Shown here one piece after another: positions 15,517 through 22,560 of a stretch of 64,000 bases of DNA. The notes beneath the pieces are model-generated. The model did not search any database. It saw nothing but the letters and a program-made list of their open reading frames with translations, and had not been told where the DNA came from. How positions within the stretch are numbered: the first letter of the stretch is position 1; the number at the start of each line of letters is the position of its first letter. Source of the DNA: Hymenobacter ginkgonis (GTDB lineage Bacteria; Bacteroidota; Bacteroidia; Cytophagales; Hymenobacteraceae); assembly GCF_009755225.1 (NCBI RefSeq), contig NZ_WQKZ01000001.1, forward strand, positions 682,001 to 746,000, in the 5' to 3' direction. A program made the translations under genes and the position numbers.

Positions 15517-16059
15517 CTACTTCAACGACTTGGCAATGCGATTGAGCTGCTGCTGGTGGTGCAGCGTGTGGTCAAGAATCGACGTAACTGTTTGGCCTAT
15601 GGTGAGCCAACCGGCGCGTGGGTGCCGAAACACGGTGTGCCGCAGCTTGCTGCTCGGAAACTCATTAAGTACCTGTTCGAGCTGGCGGCGTACGCTGTCC
15701 CACTCGGTGCGCAGCTCGGGCAGCGGCGCAATGGTTTCGGGTGCGGGCGGGGGGGGTAGGGTAGGCGGCACCTTAAACTTGAGGCCCGGAATACGCAGCG
15801 CCAACCGCAGCATGAAACTCCGCAGCCGGTTCTTAAGCGTGCTAATTCGCAGCGTGCTGTGGTCGGTGGCCAGGGTTTTTTGCAAAGCGCCCACAATGCT
15901 TTTCTCGGCCGTGAGCACGTGGTGAATTACCTGGGCGGCGGCCCACTGGCCGGGCACCGGCGCCACGTAGGCGCGGGGCCCCAAGGCTTCGGCCGAAGCC
16001 AGGGCATGAGCGGTGGCGCGGTCGAGCTGCTCGACCAGTAGGTGGAGGCGGTGAGTCAT
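15517..16059 (-). CDS. DinB-like / DUF1569-type four-helix protein
   Basis: A 180-residue four-helix-bundle protein of the DinB superfamily, metal-dependent enzymes that include thiol transferases (bacillithiol/mycothiol S-transferases). Candidate metal ligands are His48 or His49 (AAQVIHHVLTAEKS) and the C-terminal pair in SILDHTLHHQQQLNRI. Its exact reaction is unknown. The start at 16059 was chosen because the fold begins at THRLHLLVEQLDRA; the open frame upstream overlaps the region that should contain the aarF promoter. A G8 run at 15749-15756 encodes its Pro-rich linker (LPPPPAP). Confidence 0.75.
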   Translation of the reverse strand: MTHRLHLLVEQLDRATAHALASAEALGPRAYVAPVPGQWAAAQVIHHVLTAEKSIVGALQKTLATDHSTLRISTLKNRLRSFMLRLALRIPGLKFKVPPTLPPPPAPETIAPLPELRTEWDSVRRQLEQVLNEFPSSKLRHTVFRHPRAGWLTIGQTVTSILDHTLHHQQQLNRIAKSLK

Positions 16060-16114
16060 GGCAGAAGCTGGGTGGGCGTGAAAGGGCGGGGTAGGGCCGC
16101 TAAGCCGAGCGGCG

Positions 16115-16122
16115 TAGCTTTG
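16115..16122 (+). promoter_or_regulatory. Putative -7 element of the ABC1-kinase gene
   Basis: TAGCTTTG, an exact match to TAnnTTTG, about 94 bases before the GTG start at 16216. No obvious -33 element. The same octamer occurs upstream of ppk1 at 22497. Confidence 0.4.
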
Positions 16123-16215
16123 GGTAATGGGTAGGGCTTCATACGCAAGCCAAACCGCGGTGGCTTTCGTGAGCGGGCCCGCCCTCCCAAAAAACGTGCT
16201 AAACACGCTGCCTTC

Positions 16216-17901
16216 GTGATTTTCAAGAATACTATTTCCAACCTCACGCGCATCCGGCAAGTGGCCGAAGTGCTGCTGCGCTACGGCTTTGAAGACGTGG
16301 TGACGACCACGCCGCTGCGCCGCCTCGTGAGCCAGAGCCGCCGCCTGCGCTGGCTCGAAAACGACGACCGCCCGGTGTTCGAAACCACGCGCTGGGAGCG
16401 CATCAGGCTTATTATTGAGGAGTTAGGCCCCACGTTCATCAAGCTGGCCCAGGCCCTGAGCAACCGCGCCGACTTGCTGCCCCAGGCCCTCATCGACGAG
16501 TTTGAGAAGCTGCAAAGCAACGTGCCACCCTTCCCGGTGGAGGAGGCCCGCCAGATTATTGAGTTCGAGCTGGCCCGCCCGCTCGAAGAAGTATTTGCGG
16601 AGTTCGACAACGTGCCCATTGGCTCGGCCAGCATCGGGCAGGTGCACCGGGCGCGCCTACACAGCGGCGAGGAAGTAGTAGTAAAAATCCAGCGCCCCGG
16701 CGTGCGCGAAAAAGTGGAGGGTGACCTGCGCCTGCTGCACGAGTTGGTGCGCCTGACGGGCGGCTTTTTGCGCAACCAGGGCCTGAGCAACCCGCAAGAT
16801 GTGGTCGATGCCTTCGAGCGCAGCATGACCAAGGAGCTCGACTACACCTCCGAGGCCCGCGCCATGGAGCAAATGCGCAAGCTCTACGAGCACTACAACA
16901 CCTTCTATATTCCGCAGCCCTACCGCGAGCTGAGTACGGCCAAAATCCTGGTTATTGAGTTTGTAAATGGCTGTAAGATAACCGATAATTCCCAGCTGCT
17001 GGCCTGGGGCCTCAGCCCCGAAGTGGTGGCCGAAACCGGCATGGATATTTACCTGACGCAGATTTTTGAGTTCGGGTTTTTCCACGCCGACCCCCACCCC
17101 GGCAACGTGCTCGTGCGCCCCGATGGCACGCTGGTGCTCATCGATTTTGGCATGGTGGGCAAGCTCACCAAGCAGCAGAAATACGCCTTTGCGGGCGTGT
17201 TTATCGGCATGGCCCGGCAAGACGCCCGCAGCATGGCCGTCAACTTCCGGCGCTTGGCCCTGAGCAGCGAAATCCCGGACATGCGCGCCTTTGAGGCCGA
17301 CCTCGGCCGGCTGATTGAGGACTTCGCCCTGCTCGATGTGAAAGAGATGAGCATGAGCGACTTGGCCGATTCGCTGCAAGGCATCATCTACCAATACAAG
17401 CTGCAAGTCCCGGGTGCGGTGTTCCTCATTTTGCGGGCGCTGGTTATCCTCGAAGGCATTGGCAAAGTGCTGCACCCGCGCTTCAATACCTTCGAATTTG
17501 TGCGGCCCTACGGGGCCAAAATCCTGCGCGAGCAGTACTCGCCCGAAAATATTCTCAGCGAGGCCGAGTACACCGGTACCCAGCTGCTGGCCCTGCTTCA
17601 AACCCTGCCCATCGACCTGCGCCAAATCATGCGCAAGGTGAGCAAGGGCGAGCTACGGGTAAAAGTCGAGCTGAGCGGCTACACCAGCCTGCTGCGCAAG
17701 GCCGACCAACTCGTGAGCCGCACCGTGCTAGCCCTGCTCACGCTGGGCACGCTGCTCTTCGCGGGCCTGAGTTTGCTGGGCCACTACCCCCCCGAAATGC
17801 CGTACTACCGCGGCTTGCCCGTTATCACGTGGTATAGCTTGGGTATCAGCTTGTTTATAGTGCTCCTCCTAACGATGCCGCGCCGCGCTCGGCGCGAATG
17901 A
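16216..17901 (+). CDS. AarF/UbiB (ABC1) family atypical kinase
   Basis: A 561-residue ABC1/UbiB kinase-like protein, associated with ubiquinone or menaquinone biosynthesis or membrane lipid handling. Visible parts: the family's KxGQ region, here GPTFIKLAQALSNRADLLP (Lys76, Gln79), so the usual Gly is Ala; the glycine/alanine-rich loop PIGSASIGQVH; the invariant Lys in VVKIQRPG; the catalytic FHADPHPGN loop; and the metal-binding IDFG. Two C-terminal hydrophobic helices (about 500-520 and 535-553) anchor it in the membrane. The start is a GTG, as no in-frame ATG lies between the promoter-like box and the conserved region. Transcribed alone. Confidence 0.9.
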   Translation: MIFKNTISNLTRIRQVAEVLLRYGFEDVVTTTPLRRLVSQSRRLRWLENDDRPVFETTRWERIRLIIEELGPTFIKLAQALSNRADLLPQALIDEFEKLQSNVPPFPVEEARQIIEFELARPLEEVFAEFDNVPIGSASIGQVHRARLHSGEEVVVKIQRPGVREKVEGDLRLLHELVRLTGGFLRNQGLSNPQDVVDAFERSMTKELDYTSEARAMEQMRKLYEHYNTFYIPQPYRELSTAKILVIEFVNGCKITDNSQLLAWGLSPEVVAETGMDIYLTQIFEFGFFHADPHPGNVLVRPDGTLVLIDFGMVGKLTKQQKYAFAGVFIGMARQDARSMAVNFRRLALSSEIPDMRAFEADLGRLIEDFALLDVKEMSMSDLADSLQGIIYQYKLQVPGAVFLILRALVILEGIGKVLHPRFNTFEFVRPYGAKILREQYSPENILSEAEYTGTQLLALLQTLPIDLRQIMRKVSKGELRVKVELSGYTSLLRKADQLVSRTVLALLTLGTLLFAGLSLLGHYPPEMPYYRGLPVITWYSLGISLFIVLLLTMPRRARRE

Positions 17902-17950
17902 GGGGGGTAGGGGGTGGCACTAAATACCGCCGCTCGTAAGTAGCAACGCC

Positions 17951-18535
17951 ATGAAAATACCAATTAACTGGCACGACGCCCGCTATTTAGCCGCCGGCAA
18001 TGCCCGGCAGCAGCGCGCCTACGCAGTGCTGGAGGAATTGGCCCTGCTTAGCACGCTGCGCGCCTATGGCCCCGTAGTGGCGGGCACCATTCCGCGCGCT
18101 ATTGATTTGCCTACTAGCGATATAGACGTCATCTGCGAGGTGGCACCCACCGCCCGTGCCGCGTTCAGCCAACTAGTGCAAGCGCAGTACGGCCACCGGC
18201 CTGCTTTCCGGCTTCGCCAGCTAAGGATTGGGGGCGAAGAATCGGTGGTGAGTAGCTTTCGCTGCGCAGAAATGGAGGTGGAGGTATTTGGGCAGGCGCT
18301 GCCCACGACGCGGCAAAACGCCTTCCGGCACCTGCTAGTAGAGCACGCCGTGCTGCAAGCTGGGGGCGAGGCGTGGCGCGCCGCCGTGCGCCGGCTCAAG
18401 CAGCAGGGCCTTAAAACGGAGCCCGCGTTTGCCACCCTGCTCCAACTGCCCGGCGACCCTTACGCCGCCTTGTTAACGCTCGAAAACCTGTCGGCCGCCG
18501 AATTGTCTGCTTGGGTAGCGACCTGTTCCGTATGA
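17951..18535 (+). CDS. DUF4269 protein (nucleotidyltransferase-like)
   Basis: A 194-residue member of DUF4269. It has the look of a minimal nucleotidyltransferase: a GTIPRAIDLPTSDIDVICEV stretch (about residues 44-63) places Gly-Thr before an Asp-x-Asp pair, as in the pol-beta-like fold. A role in transferring a nucleotide or in a toxin/antitoxin-like context cannot be shown. Its stop overlaps the start of the HAD gene (ATGA), so the two are translationally coupled and may act together. Confidence 0.8.
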   Translation: MKIPINWHDARYLAAGNARQQRAYAVLEELALLSTLRAYGPVVAGTIPRAIDLPTSDIDVICEVAPTARAAFSQLVQAQYGHRPAFRLRQLRIGGEESVVSSFRCAEMEVEVFGQALPTTRQNAFRHLLVEHAVLQAGGEAWRAAVRRLKQQGLKTEPAFATLLQLPGDPYAALLTLENLSAAELSAWVATCSV

Positions 18536-19293
18536 CCTTGACCCCGACCAACTCCCTACCCCCGCGCCCAACCACGGTGCTCTTCGATTTAGACGACACG
18601 CTGTTTGACCACACCGCCACGTCGCGGGCGGCGTTGCGCGCCACTACCTCCGGGCTGCCCTTCTTTGCGGCGGTAGATTTTGAGCCTTTCTATCAGTTTT
18701 ACAGCGGCTTGCTCGAAGCGCTGCACCTGCGCGTGCTGGCAGGCAGCTGCTCCTACCCCGAGGCCCGGCGCCTGCGGTTTGAGGGCTTGCTGGCCCAGTA
18801 CCAGCCGGCCGCTACCCCCGCTGATGCCGAGCAGCTGGCCGATGCCTACTACGTGCAATACCCGCAGCAGCGGCAGCCTGTAGCGGGCGCCCTGGCCTTG
18901 TTGCAGGCGCTGCGGCCGCACTATCGCATCGGCATCATTACCAATAACCGCACGGCGGAGCAGGCTGATAAGCTGCACTTTCTGGGCATGACCGATTTAG
19001 TAGATGCCCTCATCACCTCCGAAGATGTGGGCGTGCCCAAGCCCGACCCGCGCATCTTCCAGGCCGCGCTACGGCAATTAAATGCCCGGCCTGAGGAAAC
19101 GGTACTGGTGGGCGATAACTGGCACGCCGACGTGCTGGGCGCGCTGGACGTGGGTATTCGCCCGCTGTGGCTCAACCGCTCCGGCGCTCCGCGGCCGCTG
19201 GCCCACGTGGCCGAAATAACCAGCTTGGAGCCGCTAGCCAAGGTATTGGCCAAAATTGCGGGCCGCCCGGCAAACTCCTGCCCCCTCGCCTGA
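18532..19293 (+). CDS. HAD-superfamily hydrolase (YjjG-like noncanonical nucleotidase subgroup)
   Basis: A 253-residue HAD subfamily IA phosphatase. Motif I is LFDLDDTLFD (nucleophile Asp about residue 19, acid/base Asp 21), motif II IITNN, motif III Lys in GVPKPDPRIF, and motif IV VGDNWHADVLGA. A helical cap lies between motifs I and II. The closest named group is the YjjG-type nucleotidase, which removes phosphate from damaged or noncanonical pyrimidine nucleotides; a generic sugar-phosphate phosphatase is also possible. The ATG at 18532 overlaps the DUF4269 stop, and was preferred to the upstream GTG at 18511. Confidence 0.85.
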   Translation: MTLTPTNSLPPRPTTVLFDLDDTLFDHTATSRAALRATTSGLPFFAAVDFEPFYQFYSGLLEALHLRVLAGSCSYPEARRLRFEGLLAQYQPAATPADAEQLADAYYVQYPQQRQPVAGALALLQALRPHYRIGIITNNRTAEQADKLHFLGMTDLVDALITSEDVGVPKPDPRIFQAALRQLNARPEETVLVGDNWHADVLGALDVGIRPLWLNRSGAPRPLAHVAEITSLEPLAKVLAKIAGRPANSCPLA

Positions 19294-19364
19294 GGCATAG
19301 CCAGAATCAGCTAAGTGGTAGGCCGTAGCGAACGGTGCATGATTTGAATGGCATATCTTGTGCT

Positions 19365-20267
19365 ATGCCAGCAAAACAAAGCATTGCCGAGTACTACCAG
19401 CAGTATGGGCGGGAGCGCCCCGCGGCCAGCCAGTTCACGGTTTACCGAATGGAGGATGTGGCAACGCCCGACTCCTTTCCGCACGTGCGGCGCGATTTCT
19501 ACAAGATAAAGTTGCTGTGCAATGCGCAGGGTATGTTATCGTATGCCGACCGTAGCGTGGCGGTGCAGCAATGCGCCCTCATTTTTGTGAACCCGCTAAT
19601 TCCGTATGCGTGGGAGCGCAAGGCCGGCCGCGAAACCGGTTTCTCCTGCTTATTTACCGAAGAGTTTATTACGCAGCAATTGAAAACGGCTAGCGTAGCT
19701 GATTCGCCGCTATTCCGAGTTGGGGGCACGCCGGTAGTATTTCCGCCGCCCGAGGCGATGCCACGGCTAAACTGGCTGTTTGAGCAGCTGCTGGCCGAGA
19801 TGCAGTCATCGTACGCTAACAAGTATGACTTGCTGCGTAATTATGTGCAGCTACTTATTCACGAGGCAATTAGGTTGGCGCCGGCGGCGGCCGCTGGTTC
19901 GTCGCGCACGGCGGCGGTTCGCCTGAGCGAGCAGTTTCTGGAGCTGCTGGACCGGCAGTTTCCGCTGGCTTCGCCGCTGCATACCCTACCCCTCAAAAAT
20001 GCGAACGAGTTTGCCCGGCAACTGGCCGTGCACACCAATCACCTGAATAAGGCGCTAAAGGAAACGACAGGCAAAACAACCACTGAGCACATTGCCCACA
20101 AGCTAGTGGCCGAAGCCCAGGCGCTGCTCCGGCAAAGCAACTGGAGCATTGCGGAAATTGGGTATTGTCTAGGCTTCGAGCACGCGCCCAACTTCAACAG
20201 TTTCTTTAAAAAGCATACTGGGCAACCTCCCAACCAGTACCGCAAGCAGCCGGTATTGCTTTCATAA
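19365..20267 (+). CDS. AraC family transcriptional regulator
   Basis: A 300-residue AraC/XylS-type regulator. The N-terminal half (to about residue 180) is a cupin-like effector-binding region typical of Bacteroidota AraC proteins. The C-terminal DNA-binding domain has two helix-turn-helix units, with the conserved IAEIGYCLGFEHAPNFNSFFKKHTGQPPNQYRK ending (second recognition helix). The start at 19365 was preferred to the GTG at 19335 because 19335-19364 encodes a non-conserved extension. The SDR gene immediately downstream is a plausible target. Between them is a short dyad, AAGTAT (20266-20271) and ATACTT (20285-20290). Confidence 0.85.
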   Translation: MPAKQSIAEYYQQYGRERPAASQFTVYRMEDVATPDSFPHVRRDFYKIKLLCNAQGMLSYADRSVAVQQCALIFVNPLIPYAWERKAGRETGFSCLFTEEFITQQLKTASVADSPLFRVGGTPVVFPPPEAMPRLNWLFEQLLAEMQSSYANKYDLLRNYVQLLIHEAIRLAPAAAAGSSRTAAVRLSEQFLELLDRQFPLASPLHTLPLKNANEFARQLAVHTNHLNKALKETTGKTTTEHIAHKLVAEAQALLRQSNWSIAEIGYCLGFEHAPNFNSFFKKHTGQPPNQYRKQPVLLS

Positions 20268-20308
20268 GTATTGGATTGATTCGCATACTTCTGCCGCGGT
20301 GGCTGCCC

Positions 20309-20317
20309 TGACCTTTG
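20309..20317 (+). promoter_or_regulatory. Putative -7 element of the SDR gene
   Basis: TGACCTTTG, 26 bases before the ATG at 20344, matches the (T/G)ASCTTTG box seen before several genes here. It supports 20344 over the GTG-like start at 20299. Confidence 0.4.
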
Positions 20318-20343
20318 TGCGCTACTTATTTAAGCTGGAACAC

Positions 20344-21084
20344 ATGGAAAACGGACTAGAAAACAAGGTTGTCGTCATTACGGGAGCCAGTAGTGGCATT
20401 GGCGCGGCCACCGCATTGCTGCTGGCGCAGCGCGGCGCCAAAGTGGTGCTGGGTGCGCGCCGCCTCGACCGCCTGGCGGCCTTGGCGGCCCGCATTGCGG
20501 CGGCGGGTGGAGAGGCAGCCTACGCCCGTACCGATGTGACGCAGCGTGCCGACCTGGCCCAGCTCGTGCAGCTAGCGGAGGAGCGATATGGGCGGCTAGA
20601 TGTCCTCATCAACAATGCGGGCATTGGGCCCATCTCGCTGCTCGATGAGCTGCGCGTAGCGGACTGGGACGAGATGATTGATGTGAACATCAAAGGATTG
20701 CTGTACGGCATTGCCGCTGCGCTGCCGGTTTTTCGGCGGCAGGGGTTTGGCCAGTTTGTCAATATTGCTTCGACGGCCGGGTTGCGCATTGTGCCCACCA
20801 TGGCGGTGTACGCGGGCACAAAATTCGCCGTGCGCGCCATTTCTGAAGGGTTACGCCAGGAAGCGGGCGACAAGCTGCGGGTAACCATCGTTACGCCGGG
20901 CGTTATCGACACCGACTTTGCCAATTCGATGACCAACCCAGAGTTAAAAGCTCAAACGAAGGATATGCAGGGCAAACTGGGCATTTCGCCCGAGGCTATT
21001 GCGCGTGCGGTGGTCTTTGCCATCGAGCAGCCCGCTGATGTAGATGTGAGCGAGATAATAGTGCGGCCCACTGCGCAGAGCTAG
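20344..21084 (+). CDS. Short-chain dehydrogenase/reductase
   Basis: A 246-residue classical SDR. The cofactor motif is TGASSGIG (about residues 13-20), with Arg-Arg after strand two (GARRLDR) indicating NADP(H). The NNAG structural motif, catalytic Ser (NIASTAG, about 141), Tyr and Lys (YAGTK, Tyr154/Lys158) are all present, so it should be active. Substrate unknown. Downstream of, and probably regulated by, the AraC-type gene at 19365. Confidence 0.92.
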   Translation: MENGLENKVVVITGASSGIGAATALLLAQRGAKVVLGARRLDRLAALAARIAAAGGEAAYARTDVTQRADLAQLVQLAEERYGRLDVLINNAGIGPISLLDELRVADWDEMIDVNIKGLLYGIAAALPVFRRQGFGQFVNIASTAGLRIVPTMAVYAGTKFAVRAISEGLRQEAGDKLRVTIVTPGVIDTDFANSMTNPELKAQTKDMQGKLGISPEAIARAVVFAIEQPADVDVSEIIVRPTAQS

Positions 21085-21174
21085 CGCCGCCTAGAGGAGT
21101 AGCGCGCCTGCTAGGAGCCTACACAACGGGCCACTACACTTTATACCTGGCTGTGCAGCAGCTATTTTAGCGCC

Positions 21175-21741
21175 ATGTACGCTCCGCTGCTCGCCCACAT
21201 TGCCCGGTACGTGGCCCTGACGCCCGAGGAAGCAACCTTGCTGGTGAGCTACTTGCGCACCCAAACCGTTGCGCGCAAGGATTTTTTGCTGCGCGAAGGG
21301 CAGGTGTGTCCGGCCAGCTACTTCGTGCTGCGGGGCTGCCTGCGCACCTACTTCATTTCAGATAAGGGCACCGAGCAAATTATCCAGTTCAGCATCGAAA
21401 ACTGGTGGGTGAGCGACTACGCCAGCCTGGCTACGCACATGCCCTCGCAGTATACTATCCAAGCTATTGAGCTTGTTGAGGTTGTGGTATTTGATAAGCA
21501 CGTGCAGGAAGAGGTTTTTGACCATATTCCGAAGCTGGAGCGCTACTTCCGTCTCGTTTTTCAGCGGGTGGCAGCGGCGGCGATGTTTCGGGGCAAGTTC
21601 CTGTTTGGCATGTCGGGCGAGGCGCGCTACCACTACTTTAATGAAGCGCTGCCGGGGTTTGTGCAGCGGGTGCCGCAGTATATGTTAGCTTCCTACCTGG
21701 GTTTTACCCCCGAGTTTCTGAGTAAGATTCGGGCGCGGTAG
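21175..21741 (+). CDS. Crp/Fnr family transcriptional regulator (cNMP-binding domain)
   Basis: A 188-residue Crp/Fnr-type protein. Residues about 25-120 form the cyclic-nucleotide-binding beta-roll (KDFLLREGQVCPASYFVLRGCLRTYFI), followed by a dimer helix and a short winged-helix region ending with the recognition helix (MLASYLGFTPEFLSKIR). The Arg of the phosphate cassette that binds cAMP is not evident, so the ligand may differ. The protein is short for Crp but normal for Bacteroidota paralogues. The AhpD-like gene 102 bases on is a likely target. Confidence 0.85.
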   Translation: MYAPLLAHIARYVALTPEEATLLVSYLRTQTVARKDFLLREGQVCPASYFVLRGCLRTYFISDKGTEQIIQFSIENWWVSDYASLATHMPSQYTIQAIELVEVVVFDKHVQEEVFDHIPKLERYFRLVFQRVAAAAMFRGKFLFGMSGEARYHYFNEALPGFVQRVPQYMLASYLGFTPEFLSKIRAR

Positions 21742-21800
21742 GCGCTCAGCGAAGCGCGCATTTCTTAACCTAGATTAAGGAGCTGCCGGGGGGTAGGGCC

Positions 21801-21809
21801 GGACCTTTG
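21801..21809 (+). promoter_or_regulatory. Putative -7 element of the AhpD-like gene
   Basis: GGACCTTTG, 35 bases before the ATG at 21844, same box as at 20309 and 60139. A GGGGGGTAGGG motif sits just upstream (21788-21798), in the place of a -33 region. Confidence 0.35.
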
Positions 21810-21843
21810 TGTCATCTTCAATCCCTTTTAAAGTGCTGCTAAC

Positions 21844-22281
21844 ATGCGCGTTAACATTCAGCAAATCGAGCCCGAGGCCTTTAAGGCCGTTTATGCCCTG
21901 GAGAAGTATCTGAGCCACTCCAGCCTCACGCCCATTCACGCGGAGCTGATAAAGCTGCGCGCCTCGCAGCTCAACGGCTGCGCCTTCTGCATCAACATGC
22001 ACGTGAATGACGCCCGCAAGCACGGCGAAACCGACCAGCGCCTGCACCTGGTGGCTGTGTGGCGCGAAACCGGCGAATTATTTACCCCCGAGGAAAAAGC
22101 CCTGCTGGCCCTGACCGAGGAAATCACGCTCATCAGCCAGCACCACGTTTCGGACGCTACCTACCAGGCCGCGACAGCGCTCTTGGGCGAGCAATACCTG
22201 GCTCAGGCCATTATGGCCATTGCTACCATCAACGTTTGGAACCGGGTGGCCATTACCACGCAGCTTCCCATCGAGGGGTAG
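21844..22281 (+). CDS. Carboxymuconolactone decarboxylase/AhpD-like peroxidase
   Basis: A 145-residue alkylhydroperoxidase D-type helical protein. The active-site CxxC is present as CAFC in GCAFCINMHVNDARKHGE, along with the downstream His, the set used for peroxide reduction in AhpD. The family also has decarboxylases, but those usually lack the Cys pair, so peroxidase is favoured. It sits behind a Crp/Fnr-type regulator and ends in a very strong hairpin terminator. Confidence 0.88.
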   Translation: MRVNIQQIEPEAFKAVYALEKYLSHSSLTPIHAELIKLRASQLNGCAFCINMHVNDARKHGETDQRLHLVAVWRETGELFTPEEKALLALTEEITLISQHHVSDATYQAATALLGEQYLAQAIMAIATINVWNRVAITTQLPIEG

Positions 22282-22322
22282 GCCGGTAGCGGCAAGTGGC
22301 CGGCGCCAGGATAGGTGCAGCG

Positions 22323-22408
22323 AAATGGTGGAGGCCCGCGCCGCCTACCCCGCCTACCCCTGCCAGGCGGGGTAGGCGGGGTAGGCGGCGCGGGCCTCCA
22401 CCATTTTT
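22323..22408 (+). terminator. Long hairpin terminator built from CCTACCCC units
   Basis: A stem of about 38 bp (AAATGGTGGAGGCCCGCGCC...) with a short loop TGCCAGGC, ending in a five-T run. Each arm holds two tandem copies of GCCTACCCC / GGGGTAGGC. It begins 42 bases after the AhpD-like stop. Confidence 0.85.
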
Positions 22409-22473
22409 GGTTTGCCGGGCGTAAACTTCCTTCCTTAAAAGGCGTCATTTAGGAGCGGCGGTGCGTAAAATAG

Positions 22474-22504
22474 TTTTCTGCCTTGGCCGCTGCCCGTAGC
22501 TTTG
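22474..22504 (+). promoter_or_regulatory. Putative promoter of ppk1
   Basis: TAGCTTTG (22497-22504) with TTTTCTG (22474-22480) about 19 bases earlier. The ATG at 22561 is 57 bases downstream. This makes the longer frame from 22483 unlikely, as it would start inside the promoter. Confidence 0.45.
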
Positions 22505-22560
22505 CTACCCCACGGCCCGCGCTGGTCGAAACCGAGTATGCTGCCTCACCCCGCGATTTT

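Noticed and set aside
20266..20290. Dyad AAGTAT-13-ATACTT between the AraC and SDR genes as an operator
   Set aside because: Only six bases per arm and no second copy seen; too weak to claim as a separate regulatory site, though mentioned with the AraC gene.
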